Shown piece after piece: positions 1-5,126 of a DNA stretch of 6,267 nucleotides. The position numbers and the translations under genes are program-made. Position 1 is the first letter of the stretch. Every line of letters begins with the position of its first letter. Source of the stretch: Dysgonamonadaceae bacterium. GTDB lineage: Bacteria > Bacteroidota > Bacteroidia > Bacteroidales > Azobacteroidaceae. The notes under the pieces were generated by a model. It did not search any database. It saw nothing but the letters and a program-made list of their open reading frames with translations, and was not told where the DNA came from. The stretch spans positions 1 through 6,267 of the forward strand of contig JAITTA010000309.1 in assembly GCA_031287395.1 (NCBI GenBank), read 5' to 3'.

Positions 1-21
1 AAATTAATTTTTAAGTAAATT

Positions 22-465
22 ATGGTTGACCGGATAAAGAAAATTATCGAAAAAGAAAATAGTAATCCTTCGCTGTTTGCCGATCTCATTGGGATCAGTC
101 GCGGAACAATGAATCACATTTTAAATGGCAGGAATAATCCAAGCCTGGATGTTGTAACTAAAATACTGACGACTATCCCTCGTATCAATGCGGAATGGAT
201 GATGTTTGGAACCGGACCGATTTACAAAGGCGATAAAACATTTCTTCAACCGTCTTTATTCCCTGAGATTCCTGTAAAACAGCATAATCAACCGGAGAAA
301 ACCGAATATCGCAAGGAAATCGAGGTTAAAACTCCTGAGAAAATATTCAATAAACCTGAAGTAGAGGAAATTAGACTTCCAAAAGACATTTCAAAAACAA
401 TTGATAAAATAATTATTTATTATTCAGACAACACATTTGAGAACTTCATTCCGGAAAACAGATAA
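22..465 (+). CDS. XRE-family helix-turn-helix DNA-binding protein
   Basis: A 147-residue cytoplasmic protein, probably a transcriptional regulator. The N-terminal 65 residues form a Cro/C1-type helix-turn-helix. Residues 17-36 (FADLIGISRGTMNHILNG) are the two DNA-contacting helices, and RNNPSLDVVTKIL (37-49) is the following helix typical of this family. The INAEWMMFGTGPIY stretch (55-68) closes the domain, as it does in many Bacteroidota phage-like repressors. Residues 70-115 are charged and low in complexity, likely a linker. The last 30 residues (KIIIYYSDNTFENFIPE at 129-145) look like a short beta-rich module that could serve dimerisation or ligand sensing; this is inference. ATG 22 is the only sensible start, but just 21 bases of upstream DNA are visible, so no promoter can be assigned. 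It lies 36 bases before pyrK in the same direction. Family assignment is firm; target and effector are unknown. Confidence 0.88.
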   Translation: MVDRIKKIIEKENSNPSLFADLIGISRGTMNHILNGRNNPSLDVVTKILTTIPRINAEWMMFGTGPIYKGDKTFLQPSLFPEIPVKQHNQPEKTEYRKEIEVKTPEKIFNKPEVEEIRLPKDISKTIDKIIIYYSDNTFENFIPENR

Positions 466-472
466 TTATTCG

Positions 473-480
473 TAACTTTG
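473..480 (+). promoter_or_regulatory. Probable Bacteroidota -7 promoter element for pyrKD
   Basis: TAACTTTG matches the TAnnTTTG -7 consensus used by the Bacteroidota primary sigma factor. It lies in the short gap between the regulator stop codon and pyrK. Transcription would start near 487, giving a leader of only about 15 bases before the pyrK ATG at 502. The expected -33 position (around 449-452) reads TTCC rather than TTTG, so the promoter may be weak or may need an activator. This suggests pyrKD can be transcribed independently of the upstream gene. Confidence 0.55.
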
Positions 481-501
481 TAACCATCATAATTCCTATG
501 T

Positions 502-1281
502 ATGAAAAAATATGCATCTGATTGGAAAGTAGTCGAAAATATTCGATTACATTCAAATTATTGTCTATTAAAATTATCGATGGACGCGGTAATCCCGGAA
601 ATGCTTCCGGGACAATTTGTACAAGTCCGGGTAGACGGATCTCAAACAACTTTTCTCCGCCGGCCGATATCCGTTAATTATATCGATAGAAATAAAAACG
701 AACTGTGGTTACTCATTCAGTTGGTAGGTGACGGAACCCGTAACCTTGCCAAATTACAGATAGGAGAAACTGTCAATCTCTTGTATCCTCTGGGGAATAG
801 TTTTTCCATACCCAAAACAATCAACGATGATAACGTGTTGTTGATTGGCGGTGGTGTAGGAGTTGCACCTTTACTTTATCTCGGATCTCAATTGACATCT
901 CAGGGATACAATCCGACTTTCCTGTTAGGCGCCCGCTCCCGGAAGGATTTGCTTTTACTCGAGGAATTTCAAAAATACGGAGAAGTATTTGTAACAACGG
1001 AAGACGGAAAATCAGGAGAAAAAGGGTATGTGACCAATCATTCCATTTTGAAAAAGAAACATTACGATTTCATCTATACCTGCGGTCCGAGTCCCATGAT
1101 GCATGCAGTGGCGGCCTATGCCAAACAATCCGGAATACCCTGTGAAGTATCGCTCGAGAATCTGATGGCATGTGGTATCGGTGCATGTCTCTGTTGTGTG
1201 GAAAATACAACTGAAGGACATATTTGTGTTTGTACTGAAGGTCCGGTTATTAATATAGAAAAACTGAAATGGCAAATCTGA
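502..1281 (+). CDS. pyrK: Dihydroorotate dehydrogenase B, electron-transfer subunit
   Basis: PyrK carries FAD and a [2Fe-2S] cluster and moves electrons from the FMN of PyrD to NAD+, in the fourth step of de novo UMP synthesis in the cytoplasm. The protein is 259 residues, normal for the family. The N-terminal FAD-binding barrel has PGQF (36-39) and LRRPISV (52-58), the flavin-contact motif of ferredoxin-reductase-like proteins, plus GDGT (76-79). The NAD-binding domain has LIGGGVGVAPLL (114-125), TEDG (166-169) and YTCGPSPMM (192-200). The C-terminal cluster loop has Cys224, Cys229 and Cys232, then Cys244 in the CTEGPV motif, so all four expected iron ligands are present. ATG 502 is chosen because the ATG at 498 is in another frame and stops after seven codons. 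The 3' end overlaps pyrD by 13 bases, which suggests translational coupling and equal subunit supply. Confidence 0.96.
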   Translation: MKKYASDWKVVENIRLHSNYCLLKLSMDAVIPEMLPGQFVQVRVDGSQTTFLRRPISVNYIDRNKNELWLLIQLVGDGTRNLAKLQIGETVNLLYPLGNSFSIPKTINDDNVLLIGGGVGVAPLLYLGSQLTSQGYNPTFLLGARSRKDLLLLEEFQKYGEVFVTTEDGKSGEKGYVTNHSILKKKHYDFIYTCGPSPMMHAVAAYAKQSGIPCEVSLENLMACGIGACLCCVENTTEGHICVCTEGPVINIEKLKWQI

Positions 1282-2180
1282 AAGTAAGTATAGGCAACTT
1301 ATCATTGAAAAATCCGGTAATGACTGCTTCCGGTACCTTCGGGTACGGTACCGAATTTCTGGATTTTATGGATTTATCGTGTATAGGAGGCGTATTCATG
1401 AAAGGTACAACTGCAACACACCGGGAAGGGAATTTTTATCCCAGGATGGCTGAAACGCCCTCAGGAATGTTGAATGCAGTAGGGTTGCAAAATAAAGGCG
1501 TCGATTATTTCATTTCTCATATCTATCCGGAAGTACGGAAGTATGATACCAATATGATTGTGAATGTAAGCGGCTCAACCATAGAGGAATATATCAACTG
1601 TTCCGAAAAAATCAATGAACTGGAAGATATCCCGGCTATTGAATTGAATATTTCCTGTCCTAATGTCAAACAGGGAGGAATGGCTTTCGGTACCAACTGC
1701 CAGAGCGCCTCACAAGTGGTAAAAGCTGTTCGAAATGTATATCGTAAGACGCTGATAGTTAAGTTGTCTCCAAATGTGACGGACATTACGGAAATTGCCC
1801 GAACCGTTGAAGCGGAAGGCGCCGATGCGGTTTCGCTTATCAATACACTTGTAGGAATGGCTATTGATGCGGAAAAGCGCCGTCCGGTACTGTCAACGGT
1901 AACAGGAGGATTATCAGGTCCCTGCGTCAAACCGATAGCTTTGAGGATGGTCTATCAAACTCATAAATCAGTCAGGATTCCGGTTATCGGTATGGGAGGA
2001 ATTTCCAATGTGACAGATGCGATAGAATTTATTCTGGCCGGTTCAACAGCCATTCAAATAGGAACTTACAATTTTATTGATCCGGCAATCTCCGTTAAAG
2101 TAGTAGATGGTATTAACGAGTATCTTGATCGACACGGATTTAATTCCGTTGAAGAAATTATCGGAGGGTTGGAAAAATAA
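1269..2180 (+). CDS. pyrD: Dihydroorotate dehydrogenase B (NAD+), catalytic subunit
   Basis: The FMN-binding catalytic subunit of class 1B dihydroorotate dehydrogenase, oxidising dihydroorotate to orotate. At 303 residues it is full length. MTASGTFGYG (18-27) starts the FMN-binding barrel, and MKGTT (44-48) supplies the conserved lysine. NAVGLQNKG (69-77) is the substrate loop. ELNISCPN (125-132) carries Cys130, the catalytic base that marks class 1; class 2 enzymes use serine. VKLSPN (164-169), the INT motif near 191-193, GGLSG (213-217), IGMGGI (240-245) and IQIGT (262-266) complete the FMN phosphate and ring contacts. The adjacent pyrK confirms subtype 1B, which uses NAD+ rather than fumarate or quinone. 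Translation begins inside the end of pyrK. The subtype symbol is sometimes written pyrDB. Confidence 0.97.
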   Translation: MANLKVSIGNLSLKNPVMTASGTFGYGTEFLDFMDLSCIGGVFMKGTTATHREGNFYPRMAETPSGMLNAVGLQNKGVDYFISHIYPEVRKYDTNMIVNVSGSTIEEYINCSEKINELEDIPAIELNISCPNVKQGGMAFGTNCQSASQVVKAVRNVYRKTLIVKLSPNVTDITEIARTVEAEGADAVSLINTLVGMAIDAEKRRPVLSTVTGGLSGPCVKPIALRMVYQTHKSVRIPVIGMGGISNVTDAIEFILAGSTAIQIGTYNFIDPAISVKVVDGINEYLDRHGFNSVEEIIGGLEK

Positions 2181-2194
2181 AATTTCATAATCAG

Positions 2195-2521
2195 ATGAGA
2201 AAATATATTATATTCTTTTTTTTGTTAAGTTTTACGAGTCTGTCATTTGCTCGTATGGTTCAGCCTGTTTCTTACTTAAAAGAAGGAAGTTGTTACCATG
2301 TTTTAAACCATATTCAAAAACAAACGCAGAATGATTCTTTAACAGTTGAGTATTTTAAAGATTATTACAAAATAAATTCTCTTTCTTCAGAGCAAATATC
2401 TAAATTATTCGAAAAAAAAACGTCGGAAATATTTGATTATTTTAAATCAAATCAACATATAAAATGTTATCTTAAACGACTAAAAAAAGATCCGGTACTA
2501 TTAGACAATAGAGAAAAATAA
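2195..2521 (+). CDS. Small exported protein of unknown function
   Basis: I do not recognise this 108-residue protein. Residues 1-19 form a classical Sec signal peptide: MRK, then a run of Ile/Phe/Leu, ending SLSFA with likely cleavage before Arg20. The mature part is about 89 residues, lysine- and tyrosine-rich and probably helical. It has two cysteines (Cys33 and Cys91) that could form a disulfide in the periplasm. No lipobox is present. It starts 14 bases after the pyrD stop with no visible promoter between, so it is probably co-transcribed with pyrKD, although nothing in the protein suggests a pyrimidine role. By hand count, 2221-2520 is about 26% G+C, while sampled stretches of pyrD and radA are near 48-53%. 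That difference suggests recent acquisition or relaxed constraint. Its stop codon is 8 bases from that of convergent radA. The signal peptide makes a real gene likely. Confidence 0.68.
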   Translation: MRKYIIFFFLLSFTSLSFARMVQPVSYLKEGSCYHVLNHIQKQTQNDSLTVEYFKDYYKINSLSSEQISKLFEKKTSEIFDYFKSNQHIKCYLKRLKKDPVLLDNREK

Positions 2522-2529
2522 TAATAGTT

Positions 2530-3900
2530 TTATCCGAAGAGTTCCCGGAATGCTTCTTCCACTTTCTTTACAGGAACAATCCGGATTTGGGTTTTTTGGT
2601 AATCAAATCCCTTGAGGTTATTGTGAGGTATAATAATGGTATGAAAACCTAGTTTTTCAGCCTCTAAAATTCGTTGTTCGATACGATTTACCGGACGTAT
2701 TTCGCCGGAAAGACCTACTTCTCCCGCCATACAAATTTCCCGTTCGACAGCGACATCCAAACTGGAAGAGAGTACGGCACTGATGACCGACAAATCGATT
2801 GCCGGATCATTTACCTTCAATCCTCCGGCAATATTTAAAAACACATCTTTCTGAATTAATTTGAAGCCGGCACGTTTTTCTAAAACAGCCAACAACATAT
2901 TCATTCTCCGGATATCAAACCCGGTAGCGCTCCGTTGCGGAGTGCCATACGCCGCAGTACTTACAAGCGACTGGGTTTCAATCAAAAACGGACGAATACC
3001 TTCGACAGCTGCCGCAATAGCGACTCCACTTAAGCCTTCGTGATTTTGAGTCAGCAACAATTCCGAAGGGTTACTGACTTCTCTCAATCCGTTTTGTTTC
3101 ATTTCATAAATACCTAATTCGGAGGTACTTCCAAAACGGTTTTTGATATTTCTGAGAATCCTGTACATGTAGTGTTGGTCGCCGTCGAATTGAAGAACCG
3201 TATCTACTATGTGTTCCAGCACTTTAGGTCCGGCAATACTGCCTTCCTTATTGATATGTCCGATAAGTAGGACAGGGGTACCCGTTTCTTTGGCAAATTT
3301 GAGAATCGAAGCGGCACATTCCCGTACTTGTGTAATACTTCCGGGAGAAGATTCTATATTTTCAATGTATATTGTTTGTATTGAGTCGATTATAACCAAA
3401 TCCGGGTGCACATTTTTAATGTGCGTAAATATCTGATCCAGAGAGGTTTCACAAACAATCAAACAATCGGGGTTATCATAACCGATCCGTTCGGCCCTCA
3501 GTTTCAACTGCCTGGCGCTTTCTTCTCCGGATACATACAATGTTTTATAATTTGTAAGTCTGAGTACTGTTTGCAGAACCAGTGTCGATTTTCCAATTCC
3601 GGGTTCTCCGCCAATCAATACCAGTGAACCGGGAACCAATCCTCCGCCCAATACCCGGTTAAATTCTTCATCCGCCAGATTCATCCGGATTTCATTACCG
3701 GTATTGATCTCATTCAAAGACAAAGGCCTGGATTTCGGACTTTCATGTGAATGCTGTAAAGAAGTTCCGGAATTTGATTTCGGTGTAACAACCTGTTCAA
3801 CATAAGTATTCCATTCATTACAAACAGGACACTTTCCAAGCCATTTGGGCGAATCGTTACCACAGTGGGTACAAACATAGACTGTTTTTGATTTGGCCAT
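2530..3900 (-). CDS. radA: DNA repair and recombination protein RadA (Sms)
   Basis: RadA is a RecA-like ATPase that drives branch migration of recombination intermediates and helps resolve stalled forks in the cytoplasm. The 456-residue length is typical. Domains in order: a zinc finger with Cys10, Cys13, Cys24 and Cys27; a RecA-like ATPase core with Walker A GGEPGIGKST (97-106) and Walker B LVIID (168-172); and the RadA-specific KNRFG motif (253-257), needed for branch migration. The C-terminal Lon-protease-like domain (about 290-456) has AGGLKVNDPAIDL (358-370) and GEVGLSGEIRPV (393-404). As in other RadA proteins this domain is expected to be a structural and DNA-binding scaffold rather than a protease. 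No defect is visible. ATG 3898-3900 begins MAKSKTVYVC, the usual start just ahead of the zinc finger. It has its own promoter upstream and no neighbours in an operon. Confidence 0.98.
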   Translation of the reverse strand: MAKSKTVYVCTHCGNDSPKWLGKCPVCNEWNTYVEQVVTPKSNSGTSLQHSHESPKSRPLSLNEINTGNEIRMNLADEEFNRVLGGGLVPGSLVLIGGEPGIGKSTLVLQTVLRLTNYKTLYVSGEESARQLKLRAERIGYDNPDCLIVCETSLDQIFTHIKNVHPDLVIIDSIQTIYIENIESSPGSITQVRECAASILKFAKETGTPVLLIGHINKEGSIAGPKVLEHIVDTVLQFDGDQHYMYRILRNIKNRFGSTSELGIYEMKQNGLREVSNPSELLLTQNHEGLSGVAIAAAVEGIRPFLIETQSLVSTAAYGTPQRSATGFDIRRMNMLLAVLEKRAGFKLIQKDVFLNIAGGLKVNDPAIDLSVISAVLSSSLDVAVEREICMAGEVGLSGEIRPVNRIEQRILEAEKLGFHTIIIPHNNLKGFDYQKTQIRIVPVKKVEEAFRELFG

Positions 3901-3965
3901 TATTGTTATACGTTTTCGTTTTACGTTATATGTTATTATGCGTCAGCAAACGTAAGACGTAAAAC
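3901..3965 (-). promoter_or_regulatory. radA 5' leader with overlapping inverted repeats
   Basis: The untranslated leader inferred from the radA promoter is about 65-70 bases and rich in repeated ACGT-type words. The 9-base word at 3918-3926 (GTTTTACGT) is exactly complementary to 3957-3965 (ACGTAAAAC). An overlapping 7-base word, 3921-3927 (TTACGTT), is exactly complementary to 3949-3955 (AACGTAA). The two stems share one arm, so they exclude each other in RNA. This could be a simple regulatory leader, a protein-binding site, or degenerate ACG-rich repeat sequence of the kind I associate with Bacteroidota intergenic DNA. Confidence 0.35.
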
Positions 3966-3974
3966 TTTTTTGAA

Positions 3975-4006
3975 CAAAGGTAATTTTTTTTCATATTCCA
4001 GCCAAA
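3975..4006 (-). promoter_or_regulatory. radA promoter, Bacteroidota sigma-ABfrA type
   Basis: Read on the minus strand, the -33 element TTTG (4003-4006) and the -7 element TACCTTTG (3975-3982) are separated by exactly 20 bases. This is a full match to the TTTG-N19-21-TAnnTTTG consensus. The spacer contains an A-tract. Transcription would begin around 3968, leaving a leader of roughly 68 bases to the radA start. This is the best promoter in the window. Confidence 0.78.
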
Positions 4007-4083
4007 TTCAAAACAGGCAACTCTTATTAAACATAATAGTAATTATAGGTTAATGGATTTTGTTTTATTAAAAGTAAAAAACG

Positions 4084-4776
4084 TTAATTACATCGTGTTG
4101 GGTATAGAGTGTATAGAGTGGAAAGCGCATGCGACATTGATTTGGGTTGATTATTTTCCGGCGTAACCTTATGTTTACTTACCTTCTCCTTATGGTCATT
4201 TCCATATTCAATGGAAATTTTTGGCTTTTGATTGTCCAAACTATTATTTATGCCGAATGAAGGCATAGTCATTTTATTCAGCGGGTATGCGTCTGTAAGA
4301 TTGTTTTTCGAGTTTCTTTCTACTTGTTTGTTTTGCACAAAACCGGATAAAACCGTATGAAACTGTCCATTGATATCAATACTGGAAAAAGAAGATCCGA
4401 AACGATGAGGCAAAGTGTATCCGTAATTATTTTCTTCGTCTTTTTTGTACAATTTTGCTGAAATCAAGTATCCTAATGTCCTCAGTGGAAATGCAGAATT
4501 GTTAAATCCGAACTTTTGGTTATAAAATTCCCCATCAGATGCCCATACCGGAGTCTGAAAATAATCTACACAACTGATTTTTTTTATATCCTGAGTTGAG
4601 GCGTCCATGAGATATTCGCTATGTCTGGCAGCAAAAATAGAATCACTGTAATAATTTTTATCGATATTTGCTTCGACTTTTTTCAGAATATTGTCGTAAA
4701 CTTTTTCCTGCCCTGACAAAATATCAATATTTAGCAATATAACAGATATCAAAATGATGTATTTCATTTGCTTCAT
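4084..4776 (-). CDS. Secreted protein of unknown function
   Basis: I do not recognise this protein. From ATG 4776 it has 230 residues. The start could also be ATG 4791 (five residues longer) or ATG 4767. I prefer 4776 because it gives a compact n-region (MKQMK), then a hydrophobic core (YIILISVILLNIDIL) and likely cleavage near LSG/QEK: a Sec signal peptide with no lipobox cysteine. The mature N-terminal half is tyrosine-, phenylalanine- and asparagine-rich, for example PVWASDGEFYNQKFGFN and GYTLPHRFG, and may be a beta-rich fold. The last 70 residues are polar and lysine-rich with low complexity (DNQKPKISIEYGNDHKEK), probably disordered. There is no type IX secretion C-terminal domain that I can see. 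Sampled G+C is about 30-38%, below radA. It lies downstream of the SusD-like gene but beyond a strong terminator, so it is probably transcribed separately. Confidence 0.66.
   Translation of the reverse strand: MKQMKYIILISVILLNIDILSGQEKVYDNILKKVEANIDKNYYSDSIFAARHSEYLMDASTQDIKKISCVDYFQTPVWASDGEFYNQKFGFNNSAFPLRTLGYLISAKLYKKDEENNYGYTLPHRFGSSFSSIDINGQFHTVLSGFVQNKQVERNSKNNLTDAYPLNKMTMPSFGINNSLDNQKPKISIEYGNDHKEKVSKHKVTPENNQPKSMSHALSTLYTLYPTRCN
4102..4119. repeat. 9-base perfect tandem duplication
   Basis: GTATAGAGT occurs twice back to back (4102-4110 and 4111-4119) near the 3' end of the secreted-protein gene. It encodes the TLYTLYP stretch at the extreme C-terminus. The unit length is a multiple of three, so copy-number change would keep the frame and only lengthen or shorten the tail by three residues. 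Confidence 0.7.
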
Positions 4777-4804
4777 AAAAAAGTGAGTCATTCATGTACG
4801 TTAA

Positions 4805-4838
4805 GCAAGGGCAAAATCCGCCAAGAGATTGCCCTTGC
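4805..4838 (-). repeat. 10-base inverted repeat in probable 5' leader
   Basis: GCAAGGGCAA (4805-4814) is exactly complementary to TTGCCCTTGC (4829-4838), with a 14-base loop. It lies about 30 bases upstream of the secreted-protein start. Neither side is followed by a run of T residues, so it does not look like a factor-independent terminator. It could be an RNA leader hairpin that stabilises or regulates that message, an operator, or the remnant of a small repeat. Confidence 0.55.
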
Positions 4839-5029
4839 AAGGATGACATGCAAAAATCTCTCTCTGCCTATGCCCTATCAGATATTTTTAATATGATCAT
4901 ACCCTAACGATTTCAACAAAGTTCCTGTTAGCAAAGCATTATGTAACCTATTTTTCTTAATCGCACAAAAATTAGACTGTCGATTGCTTTTTTGTGTTAA
5001 CATAAGGAGCATCCAAGAAATGAAATAAT

Positions 5030-5075
5030 AAAAAACGTTAGATTGCGCCATTTTTGAATGAGAATGGCGCAATCT
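5030..5075 (-). terminator. Strong factor-independent terminator for the SusD-like gene
   Basis: GATTGCGCCAT (5041-5051) and ATGGCGCAATC (5064-5074) pair perfectly. One extra A-T pair at each end gives a 13-base stem with a loop of about 10 bases. On the minus strand the stem is followed by TAACG and then six T residues (complement of 5030-5035), starting about 50 bases after the SusD-like stop codon. The plus side is also T-rich (5075 onward), so it could act in both directions, but no plus-strand gene ends here. Confidence 0.85.
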
Positions 5076-5126
5076 TTTATATTTATTTTATATTAATAAT
5101 AAAACCGCAGTTTTTTTGTATAAAAC

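Larger units (their letters stand above)
4777..5126. other. Intergenic gap of about 350 bases
   Basis: No convincing gene is visible between the SusD-like gene and the secreted-protein gene. The gap holds two hairpins: a strong terminator at 5040-5075 and a weaker inverted repeat at 4805-4838 in the presumed leader of the secreted-protein gene. I looked on the minus strand for the TAnnTTTG element that should drive that gene and found no clean match. The nearest is TAATTTTTG in the region around 4960-4975, which has one base too many. The rest is A/T-rich with nothing I can name. Confidence 0.5.

Noticed and set aside
290..390. Possible frameshift or fusion in the XRE protein, because the middle is low in complexity
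   Set aside because: The frame is continuous and the C-terminal motif is coherent. A polar linker is the simpler explanation.
1012..1305. Antisense open frame across the end of pyrK
   Set aside because: Cysteine- and histidine-rich translation is simply the shadow of the pyrK iron-sulfur region. The plus-strand protein is unmistakable.
1523..1930. Antisense 135-codon open frame within pyrD
   Set aside because: It lies wholly inside a confidently assigned enzyme gene and has no family features.
3901..3965. CRISPR-like or tandem repeat array in the ACG-rich radA leader
   Set aside because: The repeated words are only 6-9 bases, irregularly spaced, and without uniform spacers.
3983..4083. Hairpin terminator after the secreted-protein gene
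   Set aside because: T-rich tracts follow the stop codon on the minus strand, but I could not find a convincing stem before them.
4792..4900. Insertion-sequence end upstream of the secreted-protein gene
   Set aside because: The inverted repeat at 4805-4838 is a local hairpin. No transposase, no matching distant end and no target duplication are visible.
4878..5072. Minus-strand open frame of 64 codons in the gap between the SusD-like and secreted-protein genes
   Set aside because: Its first dozen codons are the terminator hairpin itself, the composition is unremarkable, it has no recognisable domain, and there is no promoter or start context. It is most likely a chance frame, though a decayed gene remnant cannot be excluded.
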